Origin: an uncultured Meiothermus sp.
GTDB taxonomy: Bacteria > Deinococcota > Deinococci > Deinococcales > Thermaceae
NCBI GenBank assembly: GCA_937950405.1
Contig: CALFDH010000045.1
Span: forward strand, 1 to 40,561
DNA: 40,561 bases
Direction of reading: 5' to 3'
Of the stretch, positions 7,990 through 15,025 are shown one piece after another; the first letter of the stretch is position 1; every line of letters begins with the position of its first letter. The notes under the pieces are model-generated. The model had not been told where the DNA came from and did no database searches. It worked only from the letters and a program-made list of their open reading frames with translations. The translations under genes and the position numbers were made by a program.

Positions 7990-9087
7990 TCAGGCCAGCT
8001 GGCGCACCAGGGTACGCGCGTAGTTCAGGGTTTCCTCCACCGCCCCCCAGTCCACCCCACCGGGCTGGTCGGAGGGCCAGTGCCAGTGGGGAGGTGTCCC
8101 GTTTTCTAATCGAATGAGGGTCAGGCATGGAATTTTACGGGCTGCAAAGGGTCGGGTGTCGAAAAAGGCCAGGGTGTACGCCAGGGGCCTTGCGCCGGGT
8201 AGAACCCGGGCCCGCTCGAGCAAGCCCCCTTGGTAGGCATGGTAGACCAGCATTCCCTCGCCGGTGGCATAAAACAGCTCACCCTTGCCCACGTTATCTA
8301 TGTTGAGCACCAGGGCATCCGGTGGAACCCGCCTCGAGCGCGCCAGGTACTCGGCCCCCTTGGCTCCCACTTCCTCGCTGCCGGTGAGGGCCAGCATCAC
8401 CCGGTAGTCTGGCAGGGGATCCTGGGCCAGTTCCTCGAACAACGCCACCGCCACCGCCACCCCGGTTGCGTTGTCGTTGGCCCCGTTGACATAGGGCTCC
8501 CGGAACTCCCGCAGGGTCAGGAGGGCGGCCTGCACCAGAAAATACAGGCCCAGCAACTGCGACACCACCGGCACCAGGGCGCCAAAGGGCAGCGCCGTAG
8601 CCAGCAGTGCATTGAGCAAAAAATTGCGCCGGAAATACCTCACCTGCTTGGGGTGGTAGAGGAAAAAGGTCTTGGCAGTGTCGTAATGGGCCATCAGGAC
8701 CAGGGTTTTGCGGCCCTGGCCGGTCTGGGCCAGCACATTCTGCGAGAGGTAGCGGTCAAAGAGCCGCCGCCAGGGCACCCACCAACCTGAAAAATGTGCC
8801 CAGAAGCCATAGGCTCCCAGCAGGGCCAGCCACCAGAGCCCCCCCAAACCGCCCGAGGCCAGCAGCAGGCTAATCAGGATGAGCTCGGGGCCATAGCTGC
8901 GGGGCGCTCGGAAGGCCTGGGTTTCTACCGAGATACCTGACCCAGGGCGTGCCAGGTAATCTTTGAGCTGCTGGGCCGCCTGGGCCTCGAGGGCCGTGGC
9001 GCTTCCCCGGTGCGGCAAGGCGCAAAGCGCTTCCCAGAGTTTTCGCACGGCCCCAGCATAAGGCTGGAGGCTCCAGACTGAAAGCAA
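7990..9087 (-). CDS. M28-family zinc aminopeptidase with internal membrane segments
   Basis: A 365-residue M28 (Zn exopeptidase) protein. Candidate metal-binding and catalytic residues are visible in order: 'MAHYDT' (H134, D136), 'NGANDNATG' (D205), 'GSEEVGAKG' (E238/E239), 'LNIDNVGKG' (D264) and C-terminal 'PPHWHWPSD'. The domain is interrupted by hydrophobic segments at about 68-105 and 156-192, so it is membrane-bound with an unusual placement of helices. Its substrate is unknown; amino-terminal peptide trimming at the membrane is a guess from the family. The start is uncertain: TTG 9087 has no clear ribosome binding site, and GTG at 9048 in frame is an alternative. It is divergent from the small membrane gene at 9170. 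Confidence 0.82.
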   Translation of the reverse strand: MLSVWSLQPYAGAVRKLWEALCALPHRGSATALEAQAAQQLKDYLARPGSGISVETQAFRAPRSYGPELILISLLLASGGLGGLWWLALLGAYGFWAHFSGWWVPWRRLFDRYLSQNVLAQTGQGRKTLVLMAHYDTAKTFFLYHPKQVRYFRRNFLLNALLATALPFGALVPVVSQLLGLYFLVQAALLTLREFREPYVNGANDNATGVAVAVALFEELAQDPLPDYRVMLALTGSEEVGAKGAEYLARSRRVPPDALVLNIDNVGKGELFYATGEGMLVYHAYQGGLLERARVLPGARPLAYTLAFFDTRPFAARKIPCLTLIRLENGTPPHWHWPSDQPGGVDWGAVEETLNYARTLVRQLA

Positions 9088-9169
9088 AACCGACAGTTGG
9101 CAGCTTTACCCCAGGCTCTGTGCGCCAAGCCCCTGGTTCACGCAAAGTCCAGGGCTTAAACTTGAGGGC

Positions 9170-9457
9170 ATGGGTAAGAAACGCCGGGAAGAAAAGCTCA
9201 AGCGCAAAGCACAACAGCGCACCCCGCTTTCAGGACGGGACATGCTGCGTATTTTTCCCAGCCTGTTGTTACGGGCCTTTATTGTGGTTATGCCCCTCAC
9301 CCTGCTTATGACCTTCCTGGGGGCTAGCGGGGTGACGCTCTTCAACAACTTCTGGGTACAGATGGGCGCCTACCTGGCGGCCTACATTGTGTTCAACAAG
9401 TTCATCTTTGGCCCCGTCCGTAACTACCGCCCAGCCAACCCGCCCAACGCAAAGTAA
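9170..9457 (+). CDS. Small membrane protein of unknown function
   Basis: A 95-residue protein with a strongly basic N-terminus (KKRREEKLKRKAQQR), two predicted membrane helices (about 30-52 and 60-80) and a short C-terminal tail. A GAGGGC lies just upstream of the ATG. I do not recognise the family. It lies between the divergent M28 peptidase gene and the convergent rsfS end, so it is a single-gene unit. Confidence 0.7.
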   Translation: MGKKRREEKLKRKAQQRTPLSGRDMLRIFPSLLLRAFIVVMPLTLLMTFLGASGVTLFNNFWVQMGAYLAAYIVFNKFIFGPVRNYRPANPPNAK

Positions 9458-9538
9458 GTCAAAGTCCCATGTCGCAGGTCTCAAGCTTTCAGCCCTTTTC
9501 AGCATTTGAAGCCGGAGCGACCCTGGGAATGGGGCCGT

Positions 9539-9883
9539 TTATAGCCGCTTTGCATCGGCCCAGAAGCCTTCTAGGTCGTAGTACTCGCGGGCTTCGGCGC
9601 TCATCAGGTGAACCAGCACCGGGCCGTAGTCCAGGAGAATCCAGCGCGGGCTGGGACCCTCGACCTTATTCGCCCGGATGCCTTCGTCTTCCTGGAGTTT
9701 TTCCCGCACAGCCCGCTCGAGGGCTTGCAGGTGGGGCTGGGAAGTCCCGGTGGCAATCACAAAGTAGTCCAGCGAGTCGGAGACGCCGGTCAGGTCGAGT
9801 GCGACCACGTTCTCGGCCTTTTTGTCCTCCAGGGCTTGTTTGATGTGCTCAATCAGCGTTTGGGTGTCAATGGTTTTGACCAT
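9539..9883 (-). CDS. rsfS: Ribosomal silencing factor RsfS
   Basis: A 114-residue protein of the RsfS/Iojap/DUF143 family, which binds L14 on the large subunit and blocks subunit joining when nutrients are low. It shows 'VALDLTGVSDSLDYFVIATG', 'TSQPHLQALERAVREKL', 'EGPSPRWILLDYGPVLVHL' and the final 'REYYDLEGFW', the full family pattern. GAGGT lies 3-4 bases before the ATG. It is the last gene of the rplU-rpmA-obg operon, 32 bases after obg. TACAAT on the minus strand just before its start could be a -10 of an extra internal, near-leaderless promoter, without a good -35. Confidence 0.95.
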   Translation of the reverse strand: MVKTIDTQTLIEHIKQALEDKKAENVVALDLTGVSDSLDYFVIATGTSQPHLQALERAVREKLQEDEGIRANKVEGPSPRWILLDYGPVLVHLMSAEAREYYDLEGFWADAKRL

Positions 9884-9915
9884 TCAACCTCATTGTACAC
9901 AATGGGTTGCGCAAT

Positions 9916-11166
9916 CTACCTGACTTCGGGAATGTACTCGAATTCGTGCTGCCCAAAGCGCACAGTGTCGCCGGCCCGCACGCCGTGGGCCTTGAGGGCC
10001 TGTTCGACCCGGTAGCGCTTGAACAGCTCCTGCAAGTAGCCCGCAGCCTCCATCAGGTCACCCTTAAGCCGGTTCAGGTGGCGCTCGACCTGGGGGGCCT
10101 CGAGTACAAACACCCCTTCCTCTACCTGGGTGACCTTGATGTAGTCGGGGGTCTCGGGCCTGGGCCTAGGCTGCTCCATTTTGGGTTTGGGCGCGGCCCG
10201 CACCAGCGCAAACAGGGCCTCTACCAGCTCGGGCAGCCCCTGGCGGGTCTGGGTGGAGGTGGGGATGACCGGCAGGCCGGTCTGGGAAAGCTCGCTCAAA
10301 AGGGCCTGGGTCTCCTCCGGGGCTAGCAGATCGGTTTTGTTCAGGGCAACCAGGGCCTGGCGGGTGAGCAGCCCGGGGTCGTAGGCGCGCAGTTCGGCCT
10401 GGAGGGTTTGCAGGGTCTCTTGCGGTTGGTCGGCGCCATCGAGCACATATAGCAAAACCCGCGTCCGGGCAATGTGCCGCAGAAACTCCAGCCCCAGACC
10501 CTTGCCCTGCGCCGCCCCCTCGATGATGCCGGGGATGTCGGCCATGGTGATGCGCTCGAGGTCGCGCTCTATTACGCCCAGGTTGGGCGAAAGGGTGGTA
10601 AAGGGGTAGCTGGCAATCTTGGGCTGGGCATGGGTCAGGGCGGCCAGCAGGCTGCTCTTGCCCGCGTTGGGGTAGCCTACCAGGCCCACATCGGCTAGGA
10701 GCATCAGCTCCAAGCGCAGTTTACGCTTCTCCCCTTCCTCGCCCGCCTCGGCAAAGCGGGGGGCCTGACGGGTGGGGGTCACGAAGCGGGGGTTGCCCCA
10801 GCCGCCCCGGCCCCCTCTGGCCGCCACGAAGGTCTGGCCTTCCTCGACCAGGTCGGCCAGCAACTCGCCGGTCTCGGCATCGTAGACCCGTGTACCCCGA
10901 GGCACCTCAATAATCAGGTCTTTCCCCGACTTGCCAAACAGCCCCTTACCCATACCGTGCTGGCCGCTTTCGGCTTTGTAGACCCGCTTGGAAAGGTTCG
11001 ACAGCGAATCTACCTGGGCCAGCGCCCGCAGAATGATGGAGCCCCCATCGCCGCCATCGCCGCCGTCGGGGCCGCCCTTGGCAATGTACTTTTCGCGCCA
11101 AAAACTAATGCATCCGTCGCCTCCGCGCCCGGCGGCCACGGTAATCTCGAGGATGTCCCTGAACAT
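9916..11166 (-). CDS. obg: GTPase Obg/CgtA
   Basis: A 416-residue ribosome-assembly and stress GTPase. The glycine-rich Obg domain (1-158) has '[12 protein letters not shown]' and '[12 protein letters not shown]'. The G domain has G1 'GYPNAGKSS' (164-172), G3 'DIPG' (210-213) and G4 'NKTD' (276-279). A C-terminal Obg domain (about 340-416) contains 'HEFEYIPE' near the end. It has normal length and gene order, downstream of rplU and rpmA. No clear Shine-Dalgarno precedes ATG 11166. Confidence 0.97.
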   Translation of the reverse strand: MFRDILEITVAAGRGGDGCISFWREKYIAKGGPDGGDGGDGGSIILRALAQVDSLSNLSKRVYKAESGQHGMGKGLFGKSGKDLIIEVPRGTRVYDAETGELLADLVEEGQTFVAARGGRGGWGNPRFVTPTRQAPRFAEAGEEGEKRKLRLELMLLADVGLVGYPNAGKSSLLAALTHAQPKIASYPFTTLSPNLGVIERDLERITMADIPGIIEGAAQGKGLGLEFLRHIARTRVLLYVLDGADQPQETLQTLQAELRAYDPGLLTRQALVALNKTDLLAPEETQALLSELSQTGLPVIPTSTQTRQGLPELVEALFALVRAAPKPKMEQPRPRPETPDYIKVTQVEEGVFVLEAPQVERHLNRLKGDLMEAAGYLQELFKRYRVEQALKAHGVRAGDTVRFGQHEFEYIPEVR

Positions 11167-11180
11167 ACTAGCAAGCTAAA

Positions 11181-11214
11181 GCCGAAGGCCGAGCACCGGG
11201 CTCAAGCCTTCGGC
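11181..11214. repeat. GCCGAAGGC palindrome between rpmA and obg
   Basis: GCCGAAGGC (11181-11189) and GCCTTCGGC (11206-11214) are a perfect 9-bp inverted repeat in the operon gap. A near-identical hairpin lies in the rplU-rpmA gap. It may lower read-through or protect mRNA ends, or just be a small dispersed palindrome. Confidence 0.7.
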
Positions 11215-11226
11215 TGCCGGCAAAAG

Positions 11227-11502
11227 TTAATCGCCCGCCTGGGCCAGTTCCAGCGGCTTGACCCGCACAAAGCGGCCCATGCGACCCTTGTCGGCAAACT
11301 CTACCACCCCATCTACCAGGGCAAAGAGGGTGTAGTCGCGGCCCTGGCCCACGCCCTCGCCGGCGCGAAACTTGGTGCCGCGCTGGCGTACCAGCACGTT
11401 ACCGGCCTTGACCACCTGACCTTCGAAGCGCTTGACCCCCAGGCGCTTGGCTTGGCTGTCGCGCCCGTTTTTAGTTGAACCCAGACCTTTTTTGTGTGCC
11501 AT
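11227..11502 (-). CDS. rpmA: Ribosomal protein bL27
   Basis: A 91-residue large-subunit protein near the peptidyl-transferase centre. It starts '[17 protein letters not shown]', then '[25 protein letters not shown]' split by usual basic loops, and '[10 protein letters not shown]'. GGAGGGAG lies 4-6 bases before the ATG. Second gene of the operon. Confidence 0.98.
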   Translation of the reverse strand: MAHKKGLGSTKNGRDSQAKRLGVKRFEGQVVKAGNVLVRQRGTKFRAGEGVGQGRDYTLFALVDGVVEFADKGRMGRFVRVKPLELAQAGD

Positions 11503-11518
11503 ATACTCCCTCCAGGAC

Positions 11519-11545
11519 GCCGAAGGCTACGTTTTGGCTTTCGGC
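11519..11545. repeat. GCCGAAGGC-type palindrome between rplU and rpmA
   Basis: GCCGAAGGC (11519-11527) and GCTTTCGGC (11537-11545) form a 9-position stem with one mismatch, the same unit as at 11181-11214. Confidence 0.65.
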
Positions 11546-11570
11546 TTTGGGCCTTTGGCCTCCAGTAGTG

Positions 11571-11876
11571 TTATGCGCGAATCTCCTTCACCACAATCTC
11601 GGTGTAGGGCTGGCGGTGGCCCCGCTTGCGGCGGTAGTGGATTTTGGCCTTGAACTTGGCCACCAGCACCTTCTTGCCCTTGCCGTGCTCGAGCACCTCC
11701 GCCACCACTTTGGCACCCGGAACGGTTGGCGTACCGATCACCGGCTTCTCGCCGCCCAGCATCAGGGCATCAAACTCGACGGTATCGCCGGGGTTGGCCT
11801 CTAGCTTCTCCACGCGCAGCTTGCTGCCTGCTTCTGCGCGGTATTGTTTACCACCCGTCTTGATAATTGCGTACAT
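11571..11876 (-). CDS. rplU: Ribosomal protein bL21
   Basis: Large-subunit protein L21, 101 residues from ATG 11876 ('MYAIIKTGGKQYR'). Other conserved parts are 'GDTVEFDALML' and the basic 'YRRKRGHRQPYTEIVVKEI' C-terminus. An in-frame GTG six bases upstream (11882) is less likely because GGAG lies about 9 bases before ATG 11876 and the protein conventionally starts MYA. First gene of rplU-rpmA-obg-rsfS. Confidence 0.97.
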   Translation of the reverse strand: MYAIIKTGGKQYRAEAGSKLRVEKLEANPGDTVEFDALMLGGEKPVIGTPTVPGAKVVAEVLEHGKGKKVLVAKFKAKIHYRRKRGHRQPYTEIVVKEIRA

Positions 11877-11934
11877 GACCACACTCTCCAGTTAGCCGTT
11901 TGGGATGCCGGTGCAATCCAACAAACAGCTCGGG

Positions 11935-11948
11935 TCTTTTGACCCAGC
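11935..11948 (-). promoter_or_regulatory. Hairpin at the start of the rplU leader
   Basis: GGGTC and GACCC flank a TTTT/AAAA loop in a perfect 14-base hairpin within the ~75-base 5' leader of the rplU operon. It is a candidate for autoregulatory r-protein binding or 5' mRNA protection; sequence alone does not decide. Confidence 0.4.
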
Positions 11949-11957
11949 CAACTGACA

Positions 11958-11986
11958 ACTATAGCGGCTATGGCGAATTGTTTCAA
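11958..11986 (-). promoter_or_regulatory. Promoter of rplU-rpmA-obg-rsfS, TTGAAA-N17-TATAGT
   Basis: On the minus strand the -35 TTGAAA occupies 11986-11981 and the -10 TATAGT 11963-11958, separated by exactly 17 bases. The transcript would start near 11951 and have a leader of about 75 bases. Confidence 0.75.
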
Positions 11987-12154
11987 GTGCCGCTCGAGCA
12001 TGAGACTCCAAAAATGACCCACAGCATTTCATAGAACCAAACCGCCTAAAGGGTCTGCGGAATCATCCAGGGTTATCGCAAGGAATAGCAACTTACCTGA
12101 ATGGTTATTTTTGAGGGGTATTCTTATACCAACTCTGCGCGTGAGCGGCGCTAA

Positions 12155-12188
12155 ACGCGCCCCTCCCTTGCCGCGCCAGGGGGCGCGT
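12155..12188. repeat. GC-rich inverted repeat in the rplU-yqeK gap
   Basis: ACGCGCCCCT (12155-12164) and AGGGGGCGCGT (12178-12188) can form a 10-bp stem with one bulged G. It is divergent-promoter space with no gene. A smaller GGTAT-TCTT-ATACC hairpin lies just upstream (about 12116-12129). Confidence 0.5.
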
Positions 12189-12242
12189 CCGAGGGACTTA
12201 TATATCGCTTTTGGGTCACTTCTGGGCAGATTCGGTACTATA

Positions 12243-12353
12243 CCCCCTCATCCGCCAAAAACCCAGACGCAGTGAATGACCTCTTCAGCATTATTCTCCT
12301 GTACTGCTAACGGGGTGTCGCCAGCTTCTCCCGCAAGGGACCAAGGAAAGGGG
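12243..12353 (-). repeat. ~110-bp dispersed repeat, copy 2
   Basis: Read on the minus strand it begins CCCCTTTCCTTGGTCCCTTGC, continues GGGAGAAGCTGGCGACACCCC and ends GGCGGATGAGGG. The first and last ~40 bases align with the copy at 18581-18690. 111 bases. Confidence 0.65.
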
Positions 12354-12443
12354 CACTGGTGGATTTGGTAGGAAGCACGCAGGCAGTTCCGTTTACGCTT
12401 GAAGGGCAGACTCTTATCATTTGCTGGGGCATCGTCATTTCAA

Positions 12444-12552
12444 CCCCTCACCCGGCGACATCGGTTACTGCCAGAATTGTTTTATGGCGAAAGGAGTACC
12501 AAACTAGCCGGTGCTGTCGCCACCCTCTCCCGCAAGGGGAGAGGGAAAGGGG
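12444..12552 (-). repeat. ~110-bp dispersed repeat, copy 3
   Basis: Same orientation as copy 2 and about 90 bases away, so the two are tandem. It aligns over its full length with copy 1 (985-1093) and shares a further ~17 bases beyond its C-rich end. Its presence makes the frame upstream of yqeK look open, but that stretch is not coding. Confidence 0.75.
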
Positions 12553-12588
12553 AAAATGATAAAAGCCTGGCTTGAAGGGCAATCCAGC

Positions 12589-12616
12589 TTGGAAATTTCC
12601 AAAAATATGGTAGGCT
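12589..12616 (+). promoter_or_regulatory. yqeK promoter with a palindrome over the -35
   Basis: TTGGAA (12589-12594) and TAGGCT (12611-12616) are 16 bases apart. The -35 is half of a perfect 14-base palindrome TTGGAAATTTCCAA (12589-12602), a plausible operator. The leader to TTG 12676 is ~50 bases and contains a G-rich/C-rich imperfect hairpin (about 12628-12662). Confidence 0.5.
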
Positions 12617-12675
12617 CTCTTCGGCGGATGGGCAGGAGTTCCCAAACCTGCTCCCGCCCACGGCGGAGGCTTCAC

Positions 12676-13245
12676 TTGATAAGCACCATCTCTGTCGTTG
12701 ATTTGGCCGAAAAAGTGCGCCAGCAGGTCAAACCTGAGCGCTACGAACATATTTTGCGGGTCGCCGAGCTGGCCGCAGAAATTGCTAAAGCCAATGGCCT
12801 TGACGTGGAAAAAACCTATCTGGCCGCCATCCTGCACGATGCCGCCCGCGATTTGAGCGAGCAGCAGTTGATGGAGCTGGCTCCGCCGGAAATCGCACTC
12901 GAGCGCAACCATCCCCTATCGCTTCATGGCCGTGCTGGGCGCAAGCTGGCCGAGCAATGGGGCATTGTGGATGAAGAAGTGCTCGAGGCCATCGAGGGCC
13001 ACGTGTACGGGGTTCGCCCCGATCACAGGCTGGGCATGGCCCTCTACATTGCCGATGTCTCGGAGCCCGGCCGAGGGGTCAATCACGACATTCGCGAGCT
13101 GGCACTGACAGGACGACTGTTGGAAGCCTATCAGAAAGCCGTCATCTGTAAGGTCAGGTATCTAAAAAGCAAAGGCATCGAACCCCACCCAAGAACCCTG
13201 GCCGCTTACAAAGCGGTCCTGGAACAGCGCGGGGAGGACTGTTAA
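12676..13245 (+). CDS. yqeK: YqeK-type HD hydrolase (symmetrical diadenosine tetraphosphatase)
   Basis: A 189-residue HD-domain protein; YqeK enzymes cleave Ap4A into two ADP and belong to the nadD-yqeK-rsfS neighbourhood. Motifs are H25 in 'RYEHILRVAELAAEIA', the HD pair in 'AAILHDAARDLS' (54-55), 'HPLSLHGRAGRKLAEQWG', 'AIEGHVYG' and 'YIADVSEPGR', in family order. I chose TTG 12676 because GGAGG (12665-12669) lies six bases before it and homology begins there; the frame is open upstream to 12511 only because it runs through a dispersed repeat. A strong terminator follows. NadD is not in the window. Confidence 0.88.
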   Translation: MISTISVVDLAEKVRQQVKPERYEHILRVAELAAEIAKANGLDVEKTYLAAILHDAARDLSEQQLMELAPPEIALERNHPLSLHGRAGRKLAEQWGIVDEEVLEAIEGHVYGVRPDHRLGMALYIADVSEPGRGVNHDIRELALTGRLLEAYQKAVICKVRYLKSKGIEPHPRTLAAYKAVLEQRGEDC

Positions 13246-13263
13246 AACGTAACCCGCCTATTT

Positions 13264-13292
13264 GCCCTGGGTACGGCACCCAGGGCTTTTTT
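13264..13292 (+). terminator. Terminator after yqeK
   Basis: GCCCTGGGT (13264-13272), a 5-base loop ACGGC, and ACCCAGGGC (13278-13286) form a perfect 9-bp stem followed by six T. It separates yqeK from the LCP gene. Confidence 0.92.
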
Positions 13293-13327
13293 GGGTGGTC
13301 TATTACGCTCCCCATCGCCAGGTTTTG

Positions 13328-13340
13328 TAATCTATGGGTC
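13328..13340 (+). promoter_or_regulatory. Leaderless-type -10 box for the LCP gene
   Basis: TAATCT at 13328-13333 lies seven bases before ATG 13341, and there is no Shine-Dalgarno. This puts the transcript start at or next to the ATG. The -35 is weak (TTACGC about 19 bases upstream). Confidence 0.45.
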
Positions 13341-14600
13341 ATGGCACAGCCGCGAACACCCCATCGGGTCAGACAGGGGTCGTTGGTACGAACTCGCCGT
13401 GCGGGGCCGCGGCTTTCGCTGGTTTTGCTCGGGCTGGCCCTGCTGACCCTGGCTGGAGCTCTGGCATATGGGCCGCAGCTACGGGAGGTGCAGGCGGGAT
13501 TCTTTGGCGAGTACCGGGGAAGTGGCCCGGTCGAGGAGCTGAGCCTGGTCGTAGCCGCCCGCGACACCGAATACTGCGGCTACCATACGGCCTGCGGGCC
13601 GGGGCTGCGTACCGATACCATCTTTTACATCCGCCTGCGCGGCTCAGAAGCCACCGTGGTAGCCATTCCCCGCGACCTGCGCTACAGCGGCGAAACCCCT
13701 AAGGGGTATTACGAAGGCAAGATTAACTCGGTCTACGAGCGGGGCGGTGGGGCCGAGGGCCTGCGGCAGGCCGTCGAAAACCTGCTGGGTGTGCCAGTGC
13801 AACACTACCTGGTCCTGACCTTCGAGGCCGTGATGAAGCTGGTGAATGCGGTGGATGGGGTGGATGTGGTGCTGCCCTATCCGATGAAGTACACCGACCG
13901 GGCTGCGGGCCTGTACATAGACTTTCCGGCCGGGCCAGTGCATCTGAACGGGAAAGATGCCGTCAAATACATGCGCTTTCGCCGCTGGGAAGGCTCCGAC
14001 CTGGGCCGGCTGGACCGCATCAAGGAGGTGATGGGGCTGGCCCTGCGGAAAGCCCAAAGCCCTCGCTACTGGCCGCGCCTACCCGGGGTTGCCAGCGCGG
14101 TCTGGAACGCCCTCGAGACCACCCTTCCCCTCACCGATGCCCTGCAACGGCTGCCCAACCTGCGGAGTCTGGCCCTTAAGAGCGCGACCCTGCCCACCAT
14201 TGAGGAAGGCAGTTATCTGGTACTGGACCAGGCCGCTATGGCTTCTTTCACGGCGGGTCTGCTGGGCTACACCCCCGACGCCGAGGTAATGGCCCGGATG
14301 GTACAGGCCGAAGCCCTGGGCCTCAAAACCCTGCTCCTGGACCGGAGTGGGGCGGGGCTGGGCGAACGCTACCGGCAGGGCTTTGTGGAGCTGGGCATCC
14401 CCCCCCCGGAAGTGCAGACAGGCGAGGTAGGAGGCACCAGCCTGGTGCTGGTGCGCAGTGGGGTCTCGATTGTGGGGCGGGAGTCACCTGCCTTTCTGCT
14501 GGCCAAGGACTACGCCGATCTGCTACACCTGCCCCTCCAGACCCGCATCCGCCTCGAGCCCAGAGGCTACGATGTGATTATCGTGCTGGGGCCGGAATAA
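13341..14600 (+). CDS. LytR-CpsA-Psr (LCP) family protein
   Basis: A 419-residue membrane-anchored protein. It has a basic cytoplasmic N-terminus, one transmembrane helix (about 24-46) and an extracytoplasmic LCP domain with the polyprenyl-phosphate-binding signatures 'RTDTIFYIRL', 'VAIPRDLRY', 'INSVYERGG' and 'KYMRFRRWEGSDLGRLDR'. LCP enzymes transfer undecaprenyl-linked glycopolymers to the cell wall or S-layer. The C-terminal ~120 residues look like an LytR_C-type domain. It follows yqeK, as such genes do in Thermus, but has a terminator and its own promoter between them. Confidence 0.9.
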   Translation: MAQPRTPHRVRQGSLVRTRRAGPRLSLVLLGLALLTLAGALAYGPQLREVQAGFFGEYRGSGPVEELSLVVAARDTEYCGYHTACGPGLRTDTIFYIRLRGSEATVVAIPRDLRYSGETPKGYYEGKINSVYERGGGAEGLRQAVENLLGVPVQHYLVLTFEAVMKLVNAVDGVDVVLPYPMKYTDRAAGLYIDFPAGPVHLNGKDAVKYMRFRRWEGSDLGRLDRIKEVMGLALRKAQSPRYWPRLPGVASAVWNALETTLPLTDALQRLPNLRSLALKSATLPTIEEGSYLVLDQAAMASFTAGLLGYTPDAEVMARMVQAEALGLKTLLLDRSGAGLGERYRQGFVELGIPPPEVQTGEVGGTSLVLVRSGVSIVGRESPAFLLAKDYADLLHLPLQTRIRLEPRGYDVIIVLGPE

Positions 14601-14637
14601 ACGGCCACAGGCGATATTTCCTGCCCGGCGCTGTTCG

Positions 14638-14844
14638 CTACTCACCCCTGGGCACCCGATGCTCCTCTTCGGGCAGGGGTTCCTCATCGGGGTCGAAGGC
14701 GTAGTAGAGCTTAAGCGGGTGCAGCGAGACCACCCGCAGAATCTCGGTGCATTCCGGGCACTCCACCTCGAGGCCCACCCACGGGCCCGCCACCTCCACC
14801 AACCCTCCACACACCGGACATTTGGCCACTTCCAGGGTTTCCAT
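14638..14844 (-). CDS. LysW-like zinc-ribbon protein
   Basis: A 68-residue protein with two CxxC pairs (Cys9/12, Cys29/32) in the LysW pattern: CPxCGG..., 'GLEVECPECTEILRVV', then 'LHPLKL' and an acidic tail. LysW is the amino-group carrier of lysine and arginine biosynthesis in Thermus; LysX attaches substrate to the C-terminal Glu of its EDWGE end. This protein also ends in Glu, but the last residues are HRVPRGE, without the EDWGE motif, and it stands alone, with no lysX or argX beside it. It may be a paralogue used as carrier or regulator. GGAGGTG lies directly upstream of the ATG. It diverges from deoC. Confidence 0.8.
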   Translation of the reverse strand: METLEVAKCPVCGGLVEVAGPWVGLEVECPECTEILRVVSLHPLKLYYAFDPDEEPLPEEEHRVPRGE

Positions 14845-14997
14845 CCTTCACCTCCCGAAGTTTGGGCAGAAGCTGAACCCTCCTGTACAACCTCCAGCAT
14901 GGCAGCTCAGGTGGGACCGAATGTCCCTTCGGATGATGTCCGGCCAACTGCCTGAGCCAGTGGCTGTCGCCTTCAACCAGAGGATAGCAGGCTGGGC

Positions 14998-15003
14998 TAT
15001 AAT
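14998..15003 (+). promoter_or_regulatory. deoC promoter -10 box
   Basis: A perfect TATAAT at 14998-15003, about 22 bases before the deoC ATG. The -35 is poor (TTCAAC at 14972-14977 would be 20 bases away). A very short leader is predicted. Confidence 0.5.
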
Positions 15004-15025
15004 CGGCTGTACTCGAGGCCAGCCT

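Noticed and set aside
12511-12675. N-terminal extension of yqeK
   Set aside because: The extension is translated from a dispersed repeat and the promoter region; a TTG with GGAGG exists exactly where homology begins.
14905-14930. GGTGGGACCG resembling the T-box core, upstream of deoC
   Set aside because: It lies upstream of the predicted deoC promoter, no terminator/antiterminator pair follows, and deoC is not an aminoacyl-tRNA-linked gene.
14747-15025. N-terminal extension of DeoC
   Set aside because: It overlaps the LysW-like gene on the other strand and lies upstream of a TATAAT box; homology starts after 15026.
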